From assembly GCA_903896675.1 (NCBI GenBank), contig CAITYU010000005.1, forward strand, positions 1 to 47,858: a stretch of 47,858 nucleotides of DNA. Direction: 5' to 3'. Made by a program: the position numbers and the translations under genes. The notes beneath the pieces were generated by a model. It worked only from the letters and a program-made list of their open reading frames with translations. It was not told the DNA's origin and searched no databases. Within the stretch, counting starts at the first letter, position 1; every line of letters starts with the position of its first letter. The stretch comes from an uncultured Planctomycetaceae bacterium (lineage in GTDB: Bacteria; Planctomycetota; Planctomycetia; Planctomycetales; Planctomycetaceae). Positions 17,120-26,020 of the stretch are shown here, piece after piece.

Positions 17120-17698
17120 ATGCAACTGGCCCTGTTCACGGTCCTGACGCTGGTCGGCTTCGCCGGACTGCTGCAAACGGCCACTCCCCCTGGGGTCTCC
17201 TTTGCCGCCCAGCAAAACCCGGCAACGCCCGAGGCGTCCCGATCGTCAGGCAAGGCGTCGACAGCCGCATCGCAACAGCAGCCCGGAAAAAAACAGGCGG
17301 CTGCATTCCAGCTGCGTGAGGTGCGGCGGGGTGTCTTTGAATCCCCAGCCGGTCTGCTGTACCTGCCGGGAAGTGAGGAGGGACATCGCATCGAACACGT
17401 ATCGCAGCACCTCGCAGACAATCCACGGAAGAAGCTGCACGGAGTATTCCAGGGTGACCGCAATCGCTGGCTGGCCACCATCGACGAAGCCTGGACCAGG
17501 TCTGCTGCCGGAGGTCCTCAGGTACAACGACAGCAACAGAACAATCGCACTGTCACCACGGTCAATCTGCAGCGACGGATCGGCTACGTCGGCGGTTCTG
17601 ACGGCGCACGCAGAGGGAATCCCGAGTGCCGCATGGTCAGAATCGTGACGGAAAACCGACGCGAAGTGATTACCGCTTACCCCGTACAGGCCTTCTGA
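17120..17698 (+). CDS. Secreted protein with toxin-like (BECR/EndoU-type) C-terminal pattern
   Basis: A 192-residue protein with an N-terminal hydrophobic export segment (MQLALFTVLTLVGFAGLLQT), a low-complexity Ala/Ser/Gln linker, and a globular C-terminal domain of about 125 residues. The domain has spaced histidines (EGHRIEHVSQHL, then KLHGVFQGD), a helix LATIDEAW, and terminal strands ending EVITAYPVQAF. Spaced His, an HGVF strand and a final iTAYP strand recall the small RNase toxins of polymorphic toxin systems (BECR or EndoU folds); this is pattern resemblance, not a family assignment. A GTG at 17051 would add 23 residues; I prefer ATG 17120 because the export signal then starts the protein. 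No obvious immunity gene follows; the membrane protein upstream is the only same-strand neighbour. Confidence 0.7.
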   Translation: MQLALFTVLTLVGFAGLLQTATPPGVSFAAQQNPATPEASRSSGKASTAASQQQPGKKQAAAFQLREVRRGVFESPAGLLYLPGSEEGHRIEHVSQHLADNPRKKLHGVFQGDRNRWLATIDEAWTRSAAGGPQVQRQQQNNRTVTTVNLQRRIGYVGGSDGARRGNPECRMVRIVTENRREVITAYPVQAF

Positions 17699-17710
17699 GC
17701 TGCAGTCCGC

Positions 17711-19279
17711 TTACACCTGTTCTGCTCCGGCACGCCCCGCTGCAACCGCCCACGTGGATCTGGTGACCAAAGGTGCCCCGGGCCGGTCCACGTATTCCAC
17801 CACCTGATACCGGCTGCGCCATTCCTTCGCTGTCACCTCGCAACTGACGTAGCCACGCTCAGAATTCTGGAACTTCACAAACGGGTTCTCGGACATCAGC
17901 AGAGCATGTCCGGTGGCCTTCTGCACTCCATTCCCCCCGGATGAAATGGACGAACAGACAAACTCGGTGGCCACCACCGGATCGCGAGGTCGGTCAAAGT
18001 CGACCAGCAGATCATTCACCCAGTTGGAATGGATATCACCGGTCAGCACGATCGGGTTGGAGATTCGACGTTCGCTCAGGGCCGTCAACAGACGCCTGCG
18101 CGGCACCTCGTAGCCGGACCACTGATCCATGCTGAATTTCTGATCCGTCCCCGGAACCCGATCCACTCGCGCCATCATCACCTGCTGCCCCAGCACGTTC
18201 CACAGTGACTTTGAACTGCTGAGTTCGCTGAGCAGCCACTGCTCCTGCTTTTCCCCCAGCATGGTCGCCTGAGGATCCAGCACAGCCCCTGTGAGTGGTT
18301 TCAGCCCATCACCGTTGGGCTGATCAGAGCGATACTGGCGAGTATCGAGCATTTCGATGCGGGCCAGTCGACCGAAGTCCAGTGTGCGATACAGCAGCAT
18401 ATCCGGCCCGCTGGGGATGGTCGGTCTGCGCAGCGGCATGCTCTCGTAATAGGCCTGATACGCATTCGCACGTCGCAGCAGAAACTCGGCCTCGCTCACA
18501 CCCCGCTCTTCCGAAATCGCTCCGGCACAGTTGTTATCGAACTCGTGATCGTCCCACACAACCAGCCACGGACACAGTGCATGCATCGTCTGCAGCTGCG
18601 GGTCCAGACGATACTGAGCATACCTGTTGCGATAATGCTCCAGCGTGGTGATTTCAGGGCCGGAATGCCTGCGGACTCGATTGTCCTTCCCCTCGTACTC
18701 ATAGATGTAATCACCAAGGTGCAGCACCAGATCAGGATTCTCAGCCGCCATGTGCTCATAGGCGGTGAACAGTCCGGTTTCATAGTGCTGGCAGGATGCA
18801 AAGCACAATTTCAAACGGTCAGGCAGCATATCAGCAGCAGGCATGGTGCGAGTCCTGCCGGTGCGACTGACGGCATCACCGGAATGGAATCGGTACCAGT
18901 ACCAGCAGTCCGGCCGCAGCCCACGAACCTCGACATGCACCGAATGCCCGAGGGCTGCCGTAGCCAACTCCGTGCCACTCTGCACCACCTTCCGGAATCC
19001 CTCGTCCTCCGCCAGTTCCCAGCGGACCGGAAAGTTTTCGGGGGGCAGACCGCCACCGTGCAATGGTTCGGGAGCCAGTCGAGTCCAGAGGACGACACCA
19101 TCACTGGTGGGATCGCCGGAAGCAACTCCGAGTGTGAACGGGTTGTCGGCAAATCGCGGCTGCACAGTCACCGCGCCCGCGCTCTGCCGCCCCAGCCACG
19201 GCAACGCCGCCACGGAAACTCCGGAAAGAATCATCTGCCGTCGCTTCCACTGGTGCTGCTGCATCTGTTGCTTGTTCAT
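17711..19279 (-). CDS. phoD: PhoD-family alkaline phosphatase/phosphodiesterase
   Basis: A 522-residue exported phosphoesterase. An Arg-Arg export motif (KRRQMILSGVSVAALPWLG) suggests the Tat route, usual for PhoD. An N-terminal beta domain (NPFTLGVASGDPTSDGVVLWTRL, the PhoD_N signature) precedes the metallophosphatase domain with metal-ligand motifs FASCQHYETG, LHLGDYIYEY, VWDDHEFDNN and LTGDIHSNW. It should hydrolyse phosphate mono- and diesters in the periplasm with Ca and Fe. It converges on the secreted protein upstream, with only 12 bases between stops. No Pho box could be recognised upstream; the 5-prime region leads into the repeat cluster. Confidence 0.95.
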   Translation of the reverse strand: MNKQQMQQHQWKRRQMILSGVSVAALPWLGRQSAGAVTVQPRFADNPFTLGVASGDPTSDGVVLWTRLAPEPLHGGGLPPENFPVRWELAEDEGFRKVVQSGTELATAALGHSVHVEVRGLRPDCWYWYRFHSGDAVSRTGRTRTMPAADMLPDRLKLCFASCQHYETGLFTAYEHMAAENPDLVLHLGDYIYEYEGKDNRVRRHSGPEITTLEHYRNRYAQYRLDPQLQTMHALCPWLVVWDDHEFDNNCAGAISEERGVSEAEFLLRRANAYQAYYESMPLRRPTIPSGPDMLLYRTLDFGRLARIEMLDTRQYRSDQPNGDGLKPLTGAVLDPQATMLGEKQEQWLLSELSSSKSLWNVLGQQVMMARVDRVPGTDQKFSMDQWSGYEVPRRRLLTALSERRISNPIVLTGDIHSNWVNDLLVDFDRPRDPVVATEFVCSSISSGGNGVQKATGHALLMSENPFVKFQNSERGYVSCEVTAKEWRSRYQVVEYVDRPGAPLVTRSTWAVAAGRAGAEQV

Positions 19280-19440
19280 GAAAGTCCTCTGGAGTTCCCG
19301 TTCCGACGTTAACTGATGCGAATGCCGCAGAGATCCGTCTGCGGTTTCGACCTATCTGAGGCCAACTGCGTTAGGGTTCCGTTAACGCTGTCTGAAAAAA
19401 TGACTCAACGTGAAATGACGTGCGCGTGAGGAAGTATTCT

Positions 19441-19474
19441 AACCACGAAAGACAAGAAAGACACGAAACGAACC
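19441..19474 (-). repeat. CGTGTCTTTC-type short element
   Basis: On the minus strand this reads as tandem TTTCGTGTCTTTC / TTGTCTTTCGTGGTT, a short low-complexity element. A related element is at 38770-38802 beside the second repeat cluster. Both occurrences lie next to the GGCGAGGCTCC repeats. Confidence 0.65.
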
Positions 19475-19510
19475 AATTGCAGAGACACCCCATGCCGAGC
19501 CCTCAACCCC

Positions 19511-19611
19511 CTGGTAGGGCGAGGCCACCGCCGAGCCGTCAAACCCTCGGGAGGGCGAGGCTCCCGCCGAGCCGCCAAACCCCTCGGGAGGGCGAGGCTC
19601 CCGCCGAGCCG
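19511..19611 (+). repeat. Three forward copies of dispersed repeat
   Basis: Copies at about 19511-19538, 19546-19574 and 19583-19611 share the core GGCGAGGCTCCCGCCGAGCC; the first copy differs (GGCCACC). They are spaced about 36 bases apart by CAAACC-type spacers. They are oriented toward the three reverse copies at 19730-19870. Confidence 0.9.
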
Positions 19612-19729
19612 GTAAACAACTGGCATCCAAACAACCGCCGCCCCGCCAGCTCGATCTACCGAAAGGCCGGGGGCAAAAAGAAAGCAATTACGCAACTCAA
19701 CGGGAGTGAGGAAGGTCGGGGTGAATGTC

Positions 19730-19870
19730 CGGCTCGGCAGGAGCCTCGCCCTCCCAAGGTGGGACTTTGCTATTACTGAACACTGAACACTGACGTCCGG
19801 CTCGGCAGGAGCCTCGCCCTCCCAAGGGGGGCCGGCACAAGGGCGGAGGCAGGAGCCTCGCCCTCCCAAG
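19730..19870 (-). repeat. Three reverse copies of dispersed repeat
   Basis: Copies at about 19730-19760, 19799-19827 and 19845-19870 (the last truncated) read GGCTCGGCAGGAGCCTCGCC on the plus strand, the reverse complement of the forward set. Together with the forward set they form a mirrored array with a centre near 19670. Confidence 0.9.
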
Positions 19871-19901
19871 GGCCGGCTGCGCACAGGATTTCGCGTTGAT
19901 C

Positions 19902-19932
19902 CAAAAAAGAAGGCGACCCGTCTGGATCGCCT
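19902..19932 (-). terminator. Intrinsic terminator of the coiled-coil gene
   Basis: Read on the minus strand: stem AGGCGA, 10-base loop, TCGCCT, followed by TCTTTTTT. It lies 34 bases past the stop of the secreted coiled-coil gene and separates it from the repeat cluster. Confidence 0.8.
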
Positions 19933-19965
19933 GAGACTGATTGAGCCGGATTGGAAACGTGGCGG

Positions 19966-20682
19966 TCAGCGACCGCCTTCTGCTTTCAGTTTTTCCACCA
20001 GCCCACGCAACTCTCGCAGCTCATTCTGAAGCTGTCGATTTTCGTTTCGCAGTGCTTCAGCTTCTTCCGGCTGTCCCTTTTTCGGGCCCCCATGCTCGCC
20101 GTGCATTCTGTGCATCAGCTCTTCCTTTCCGACTGCCACTTCCCGCTCCATCCCCTCCGCTCGCTGCAGCAGTTCGTGAGCCATGTCGGGCATCTGGGCT
20201 GCCATCAGGTTTTCAGCAGCAATTCGCACATGTTTGATCCTGCGGGCAGCCAGTTCCAGCCGCTCGGCGTGTTCACGCAGCTCGGGCGGCAGTTCGGGTT
20301 TTGCTCCCGGTTTGGGCTGGCCCTTCTTCACAGGCGCCTGCTCAGCAGCCGCCTGCTTCAATCGCATTTCCAGTTGCTGGATTTCACGTTTCAGTTCACC
20401 GCGAGCTGCTTCCGGGGTTTCAGGATGCTGCGCTTTTTCGCGGAGAGCCACCAGTTCCTGCTTCATGCGGCCCAGCTCTTCTTCGCGTCGCGCCTGCTCG
20501 CGGCGCTGATCCTGGGCACGCTCCTCCACCATGCGGCGCTTCTTTTCTGACGCCTCTTCGTCACGAGCTCGCTCGGCCGCTTTACCCTCTGCAGCAGGCT
20601 GCGGCTTCTCGTCCGCCAGAGTCGGCTGGACAGTGGCAGTCAGGAATGAACACAGCAGAGCAGTCAGTGTCATTTGCAGCAT
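19966..20682 (-). CDS. Secreted coiled-coil protein of unknown function
   Basis: A 238-residue protein with a signal peptide (MLQMTLTALLCSFLTATVQPTLA) followed almost entirely by charged heptad-like helix rich in Glu, Arg, Lys and Gln. There are two coil segments (about 35-115 and 140-235), separated by a Pro/Lys linker (KKGQPKPGAKPELPPEL). The first coil is extremely Arg/Glu-rich (RRMVEERAQDQRREQARREEEL). The last 35 residues (ALRNENRQLQNELRELRGLVEKL) form a leucine-zipper-like coil. I do not recognise a family; planctomycetes encode many such periplasmic coils. A second ATG at 20673 is possible. It has its own terminator downstream. Confidence 0.85.
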   Translation of the reverse strand: MLQMTLTALLCSFLTATVQPTLADEKPQPAAEGKAAERARDEEASEKKRRMVEERAQDQRREQARREEELGRMKQELVALREKAQHPETPEAARGELKREIQQLEMRLKQAAAEQAPVKKGQPKPGAKPELPPELREHAERLELAARRIKHVRIAAENLMAAQMPDMAHELLQRAEGMEREVAVGKEELMHRMHGEHGGPKKGQPEEAEALRNENRQLQNELRELRGLVEKLKAEGGR

Positions 20683-20752
20683 GATTTTATGACCTTGAAA
20701 TACGTGGGACTACACTTTACACACAAGACTTTAGGGCGACTTTGAACAACTG

Positions 20753-21739
20753 TCACTTTGATGCCGGCAGTTCACCCAGCACCGACATGCCATTGACCTG
20801 CAGGATGACCGAGTTGGTCAGAGAATCTCCGAATCGTTCGAAGTCACGAAACGACCAGACGACTTTTTTGTCACGCGAAACTTCAATCAACTGGGGATTG
20901 GCGGGCCCGGCATGGCAGTTATTGATCAGCAGATTGCCCGACGGCAGCACCTGCAGCGAAGTCACCCACGCCAGCTGAATTCCCGGCAGATCGTTCTGAT
21001 GCAGACTCCAGACCACCTGACCCGCATTTGTCACTTCCAGAACCGAATGTCCATTGCCGGTACCGATCAGAGTATTTCCGTTGGGAAGTCGCAGTGCCGA
21101 AAACACCTGGTTGCCAAAGGCATCAACCCCATGTCCCGGGCGACGCTCACGACCAAACAAGGGCACCTGATATTCCCATGCCGTGGTCCCGTCAGGGCGG
21201 TATTCACGCACCAGCCCTTCAGCCTCATGACAGACAAGATAGTTGCCGGACTGAAGACGCCTGACAAGCCGCGTATCGTGGTGCGGATCCGGTTTTGCAA
21301 CCTGCAACGGAACGGTATGCCGCACCCGAAGATCCGGAGTCAGCTCAATCAGACGGGCGGGACCGGATTCGGCCACCATCGTTCCGCCATCCGGCAGTCG
21401 CTGAAACGCATGAATCTCAATCCGCACCCCCTGATTCCCCGGCTGCTTCGCTGCGTCGTACCGCCAGACAATTTCACCGGTCCCCGGAACAATCTCAACG
21501 ACCTCGGTCCAGTTGAGCTGCATCAGGATGTGACCATCGGGCAATACATGCAGATCATGGAGCGGACCAATTTTCTGCTGCCAGATCGTCTGACCGTCTG
21601 CCCCGATCAAAGCCACACGCTGCCGTGAAGAATCCGCTGCGATGAACTGACGCGTCTCTGCGGAAGGCTGGCCCGCTGGACAGATCAGTCCCAGGACTTC
21701 CAGCCATAGAATGCCTGTAAGAAGAGTACGCAGCAGCAT
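20753..21739 (-). CDS. Secreted beta-propeller protein (arylsulfotransferase/PQQ-like repeats)
   Basis: A 328-residue exported protein with a signal peptide (MLLRTLLTGILWLEVLGLIC...). It has repeating beta-blade units with the pattern G-x-[VI]-W-x-[YF], each preceded by LPDGxxLM-type strands: VLPDGHILMQ, TGEIVWRYD, RLPDGGTMV, DGTTAWEYQ, RLPNGNTLIGTGNGHSVLEV, AGQVVWSLHQ and VLPSGNLLIN. This is typical of planctomycete arylsulfotransferase-like or PQQ-like propellers. I see no evidence for the catalytic histidines of true arylsulfate sulfotransferases, so an enzymatic role is not claimed. The start at 21739 puts the signal peptide first; the open frame extends 31 codons further upstream without similarity. 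Confidence 0.88.
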   Translation of the reverse strand: MLLRTLLTGILWLEVLGLICPAGQPSAETRQFIAADSSRQRVALIGADGQTIWQQKIGPLHDLHVLPDGHILMQLNWTEVVEIVPGTGEIVWRYDAAKQPGNQGVRIEIHAFQRLPDGGTMVAESGPARLIELTPDLRVRHTVPLQVAKPDPHHDTRLVRRLQSGNYLVCHEAEGLVREYRPDGTTAWEYQVPLFGRERRPGHGVDAFGNQVFSALRLPNGNTLIGTGNGHSVLEVTNAGQVVWSLHQNDLPGIQLAWVTSLQVLPSGNLLINNCHAGPANPQLIEVSRDKKVVWSFRDFERFGDSLTNSVILQVNGMSVLGELPASK

Positions 21740-22090
21740 CAGTGGGGTCCGCAGTTGGCAGGAAGGGAGGGCGGGGAAGGTCAGAGAGAACCGCAGATTG
21801 TACGTGGCAGCAGACGTGGAATTCAACAACAACCCTCGCGATCTGTGCCATCACGCGGCAAATACTGCACACACGAACACGCCCCAATTCCTCGATTACA
21901 GGGTTTTCTGTGGGTGCTGGCTGCCAGTGTCCACCCTGCAATTCCAGGGCTCGGGGCGGTGGCAGATTGCCTGTTGGTTCGCTATGCTGCGAATTCGTTC
22001 GAGGAACGGGGTGTCGCTGGAAATGAATTTCAGCCACGCTCTGTCACTGCAAATCCTCGGGGTCGAAATCGGGAAGAATGGAGTCAGGCC

Positions 22091-23257
22091 GTGAAAGATC
22101 CAGTGCAGAAACCTTCACCGTGGCTTGTTGCCGGACTGCAGAAACTGGTGGGTGATCTGCAGAAGGCGGCAGCGGCGGACCAGTACAGTCTCAGTGGTCG
22201 TGTGTGCGGCAGCACCAGTCTGCTCAGCTTTCCGGCGGATGGTGTTTCGTATCTGGGCTGCACGGTGGAATCACTGGTGCAGTTTCAGCGATTTGAGGAT
22301 GTGGCGTGGCTGCTGCTGCACGGCCAGCTTCCCTGTGCGGAGCAGATGTCTGACTGGGAATCACAGGTCTCGGAATCCGCAGTTGCCCTGAACGAGTCGA
22401 TCGGCGAGACCTTTTCACTGCTCCCGGTGGGAGTTCGTCCGGTTGAGTTGCTGCAGTTGAGCATGTCGCTGCTGTCATTCTTTGATCCTGCGCCGAATGA
22501 TGCGTGTGTGGAATCGTCTGTTGCGCGAGTCTGTCGCATACTGGGGCAGCTGCCGGAACTGCTGAACTACGCCATCAATGGAGTTCGATCGAAAGACAGT
22601 GCAGCAGCGTCAACGGAGCTGGCCGAACTTTCGTGGAGTGGACGGTTGCTGCGGATCCTGCGTGGTGGCACCGACGTGCCGACACTTGAGGAGGATGCGG
22701 CCATGAATACTCTGATGATCTGCCAGTGTCTGACGGAAATGCGTCCCGCCTGTTTTTCTGCCCGTGCAACCGCCGCGGCGACTCGCAGTCTGATGGCAGC
22801 ACTGCAGTCGGCGACCAGTGTCTTTGTGGGTCAGACGATCAATGATCCGTGGCAGTGGACGAGCGAACTTCTGCGCAGCTTTCTGACTCCGGATCAGGCT
22901 GAGTCGTGGTACAGATCGCGGGAGTCTCAGGGGATGCCATTCGGCTTTGCGGCTCATGTTCCGGATGCTCGCGTGCGGTTATTGCGGGAGTCAGCGGGAA
23001 CGCTGCTGGGCAGTGTCGATCGGATTCGAATTGCGGCAGCGGCTGTGCGGCTGGAAAAGATCCTCGCAACCGGGAATCAGTTGCCGACGCTCGACTGGGC
23101 TTCCGTGCGATTGATGACATTGCTGGATATTCCTGCGGATCGGCAGGCACTGGCAATTGGTGTGGCGCGAGTAGTGGGGTGGTCGGCGCAGGCGATTGAG
23201 CAGCAGAAATCTGGCATTAGTCTGCTTCCTGCCTTACGCTACGGGCAGGAAGAGTGA
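22091..23257 (+). CDS. Citrate/methylcitrate synthase-fold protein lacking catalytic histidines
   Basis: A protein of about 388 residues that follows the citrate synthase fold from end to end: [14 protein letters not shown] (69-81), [22 protein letters not shown] (113-133), the helix [13 protein letters not shown] (202-214) and the C-terminal [15 protein letters not shown] ... LLPALRYG. The active-site residues are gone: the His of the HExNAST motif is A203, the GPLHGGA motif reads [10 protein letters not shown] (about 243-252), and the His of GFGHRVYKxxDPR is A288 ([10 protein letters not shown]). The protein therefore should not make citrate by the usual chemistry. A GTG start at 22091 fits the family length; the frame stays open upstream, so the exact start is uncertain. 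It precedes thrC on the same strand by 88 bases. Confidence 0.8.
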   Translation: MKDPVQKPSPWLVAGLQKLVGDLQKAAAADQYSLSGRVCGSTSLLSFPADGVSYLGCTVESLVQFQRFEDVAWLLLHGQLPCAEQMSDWESQVSESAVALNESIGETFSLLPVGVRPVELLQLSMSLLSFFDPAPNDACVESSVARVCRILGQLPELLNYAINGVRSKDSAAASTELAELSWSGRLLRILRGGTDVPTLEEDAAMNTLMICQCLTEMRPACFSARATAAATRSLMAALQSATSVFVGQTINDPWQWTSELLRSFLTPDQAESWYRSRESQGMPFGFAAHVPDARVRLLRESAGTLLGSVDRIRIAAAAVRLEKILATGNQLPTLDWASVRLMTLLDIPADRQALAIGVARVVGWSAQAIEQQKSGISLLPALRYGQEE

Positions 23258-23345
23258 TCCAGGGCGAGCGGAACGATCCGAGTCGAATGGCTCGCCAACC
23301 CGCATATCGCCAACCCTCTGCGACGTTCAGTCAGATAGCCCAGTC

Positions 23346-24755
23346 ATGTCCAGTGCTGCTTTTCAGACGGCATTCCAGCAGTGCCTGAATCCTGAGTGTC
23401 GGGCCACATTTGATGTGGGCCAGGTGCTCACGTCGTGCCCGCACTGCGGATCACTGCTGGATATCAGCTATGACTGGAACAGTATCCCGCTGCCGCGTCG
23501 ACTGTCGGATTTTCAGCAGCGCTGGTCTTCCCGCCTGAATCCGCTGGACTACAGCGGAGTCTGGCGATTTCGCGAGCTGCTGCGATTTGCCGCCGATGAA
23601 CAGCTCGTAACCATCGGTGAAGGCCAGACGATCCTGCAGCGGAACGACCGCCTTGCCACAGCCTGCAGTCTGCAGCCTGGCGGACTGTTTCTGCAGTATG
23701 AAGGTCTGAATCCGTCCGGCAGTTTCAAGGACAACGGCATGACCGCCGCGTCCACCCACGCCAGACTCGTGGGGGCTCAGATGACGGCCTGTGCCTCCAC
23801 CGGGAACACCAGTGCGTCTCTTGCGATCTACGCGGGCGTAACCGGCCTGTTTCGCTGCATCGTCTTTGTGGGCAGTGGAAAAATTGCCTTTGGCAAGCTG
23901 TCACAGGCGCTGGATTACGGTGCCATGACCATTCAGATTCGCGGCGATTTCGACGATGCTCTTGCGCGAGTGCGTCAGATCTGTGAGAAGCACCCGATCT
24001 ACCTGTGCAACAGCGTCAATCCATTTCGGCTGGAGGGTCAGAAAACGATCATGTATCGAGTCCTTGAGGGGCTCGGCTGGCAGGTGCCGGACTGGATTGT
24101 TGTGCCCGGCGGTAACCTCGGCAACAGCAGTGCCTTCGGAAAGGCGTTTCTTGAGCTGCGGCAACTGGGCCTGATCGATCGAGTGCCGCGGCTGGCGGTG
24201 ATCAATTCCGCCGGCGCTGCCACGCTGGATGAATTCTGGAACACGCTGGGCCTGCGCTGGAATGGTGGACGCCCGGATGCCGGCGTCATCCGTGATCGCT
24301 TTGAGCGGATGGATCGACAGGACGAACGTGCGGCGACACTGGCCAGTGCCATCGAAATCAATCGCCCTGTCAATCTCATCAAGGCGCTGCGGGCACTGGA
24401 GGTGTGCGATGGTGTTGTCCGCAGTGTGTCGGATCAGGAGATTGTCGACTGCCGAGCGCGGATTGCGGCCACCGGATTCGGTTGCGAACCGGCCAGCGGA
24501 GCCACGCTTGCCGGAGTTCTGAGGCTGCGTGAAGAAGGAGTGATTGCCAGCGGCGATCGAGTCGTATGTATCCTCACCGGACACCAGCTGAAGGACCCGG
24601 ATCTGACCATGGCCTATCACTCGGGCGATCCCGCACTGGCCGCAAAAAAACTGCATCCTGCCGGAGTGCTGAACACGCCCTTCGCAAACCCTCCCGTCGT
24701 TGTCGATAATGACGAAACTGCCATCGTGCAGGCCCTCGGGCTGGATCCCCGGTAA
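23346..24755 (+). CDS. thrC: Threonine synthase
   Basis: A 469-residue pyridoxal-phosphate enzyme converting O-phosphohomoserine to threonine and phosphate. An N-terminal zinc-ribbon-like cysteine set (C13, C18, C31, C34) precedes the fold-type II core. The PLP lysine is K128 in [11 protein letters not shown], and [10 protein letters not shown] forms the substrate phosphate site. The phosphate-binding glycine loop is [12 protein letters not shown]. The N-terminal ribbon and length match the class without the long yeast-type insertion. Start ATG 23346 is chosen because the Cys motif follows directly; the frame upstream overlaps the citrate-synthase-like gene. It may be co-transcribed with that gene. 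Confidence 0.95.
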   Translation: MSSAAFQTAFQQCLNPECRATFDVGQVLTSCPHCGSLLDISYDWNSIPLPRRLSDFQQRWSSRLNPLDYSGVWRFRELLRFAADEQLVTIGEGQTILQRNDRLATACSLQPGGLFLQYEGLNPSGSFKDNGMTAASTHARLVGAQMTACASTGNTSASLAIYAGVTGLFRCIVFVGSGKIAFGKLSQALDYGAMTIQIRGDFDDALARVRQICEKHPIYLCNSVNPFRLEGQKTIMYRVLEGLGWQVPDWIVVPGGNLGNSSAFGKAFLELRQLGLIDRVPRLAVINSAGAATLDEFWNTLGLRWNGGRPDAGVIRDRFERMDRQDERAATLASAIEINRPVNLIKALRALEVCDGVVRSVSDQEIVDCRARIAATGFGCEPASGATLAGVLRLREEGVIASGDRVVCILTGHQLKDPDLTMAYHSGDPALAAKKLHPAGVLNTPFANPPVVVDNDETAIVQALGLDPR

Positions 24756-24844
24756 TCTCCGCACAACACGTCAACGCCGCACTGACAGATGACCGCCGGG
24801 CGAAACGTCCTGCACAGGCGGCGGACTGGTTCCCGGCGTCTGCA

Positions 24845-26020
24845 CTACAGCCCGGTCAATCGCTTGACCAGAATCGTGGCGTAGCTGCCGCGAGGCAGGC
24901 TGAAACCGAGTGTCAGGCACTGCTTGCCGGGGTACAGTTCGTCATCCGCCACCGCCCACGTCAGTTGCTGAGGAAAAATCAGACTGCTGCGGCTGCCCCT
25001 CGAAAAAAAACTGTCGCGCGGGTATTTCACACGGATCTGCCGCAGTTCGATCCCCTCTGCCTGCAGCACCTGCCCCAGCAGCTCGCCGATCAGGCCTTCC
25101 GGATGATCAATTCGAGCACTGGGCAGGGGCAATTGAGCGGTGACCGAGGTCAGTTGTTCTGCTGACAGGGGAGTGGCCGGAAACATGGCGGGACCGCTGA
25201 GCAGGTCATACCCCACCAGCTTTTCAGCGGGCAGCACAGTCTGCAGGTATCGACTCAGCAGTCGATTCCAGAGAGCACTCTGCCATGCCGACAGATACAG
25301 ACCGCGGAGGTCGATGCTGATGCGTGCGAGAGCACCGCGGAAATCAACCGGATGCCCGGCCTTCACCTTGTCTGACAGGTAGGTGATGATGGAACGCCGA
25401 TGAGATCGTGCCAGCGCCTGCTGACACTCAGGCCAGCGTCCCCAGTGATCCCTCAGAATCTGCTTCTGCTGACGTTCGGTCCCTGAATCATCCGGATGAG
25501 GATCTGCCAGAGCCAGCCACAGAGCTCGTTCCCAGTCCCCCAGACACCACGCCCGCGCAATCCACTCGCCGGAGACTCCCAGAGATCCGAAACGCTGATC
25601 ATCAAAATAGTTCGGGATCCCGGAATTCTGCACGGTCACGCAGCCGGCTTCTGCCTGCTGCACCTCGGCTGCTGTCATGTCCCGCAGGACCAGTTGAAAA
25701 TGATTGGCATTGATCTCTGCCGCCGTAAATGGGGCGGGTACCTGGCCAAGATACTGCAGTTGCAGGGACTTCTGCTGCAGAGACTGTCGCGGACCGTTGT
25801 GAATGGTCAGGTGCTGCGTCGTCACAGCGTGCCGATCCTTCAGCCCGCCATAACTGATGCGTTTGCGATGCACATTCCAGCGAGTACAGACGGCCTGAAT
25901 GGCTTCCGGAGTTCCGAGGGACGTCTTGGTGAGCCGGTACAGGGCGAACGGGCCCGCAGCCGGATGCACTTCTGTCAGTTCGGTGACCTGAAAATCCTCG
26001 GGCTGGCGACGCAGTTTCAC
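24845..26020 (-). CDS. truD: tRNA pseudouridine(13) synthase TruD
   Basis: A 391-residue enzyme that makes pseudouridine at position 13 of tRNA(Glu). The N terminus (LRRQPEDFQVTEL) and the motif SYGGLKDRHAVTTQH with catalytic Asp D62 match the TruD family. The TRUD insertion domain follows (NYFDDQRFGSLGVSGEWIARA), then the conserved AWQSALWNRLLSRYL helix and the final SRSSLIFPQ. The start codon is GTG at 26020, overlapping the TerC stop by 4 bases (GTGA), which indicates translational coupling. Its 3-prime end converges on thrC with an 89-base gap and no clear terminator. Confidence 0.95.
   Translation of the reverse strand: MKLRRQPEDFQVTELTEVHPAAGPFALYRLTKTSLGTPEAIQAVCTRWNVHRKRISYGGLKDRHAVTTQHLTIHNGPRQSLQQKSLQLQYLGQVPAPFTAAEINANHFQLVLRDMTAAEVQQAEAGCVTVQNSGIPNYFDDQRFGSLGVSGEWIARAWCLGDWERALWLALADPHPDDSGTERQQKQILRDHWGRWPECQQALARSHRRSIITYLSDKVKAGHPVDFRGALARISIDLRGLYLSAWQSALWNRLLSRYLQTVLPAEKLVGYDLLSGPAMFPATPLSAEQLTSVTAQLPLPSARIDHPEGLIGELLGQVLQAEGIELRQIRVKYPRDSFFSRGSRSSLIFPQQLTWAVADDELYPGKQCLTLGFSLPRGSYATILVKRLTGL

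Larger units (their letters stand above)
19280..19965. other. Non-coding region holding a mirrored repeat cluster
   Basis: 686 bases between phoD and a secreted coiled-coil gene, both on the minus strand. It contains an A/C-rich element (19441-19474), three forward and then three reverse copies of the dispersed repeat, and the terminator of the coiled-coil gene. Long open frames here on both strands are made of the repeat (peptides such as GEAPAEP) and are not genes. Confidence 0.85.

Noticed and set aside
19405-19884. 159-codon minus-strand and 119-codon plus-strand frames
   Set aside because: They are translations of the dispersed repeat (GEAPAEP, RARLLPSR) and carry no start signals.
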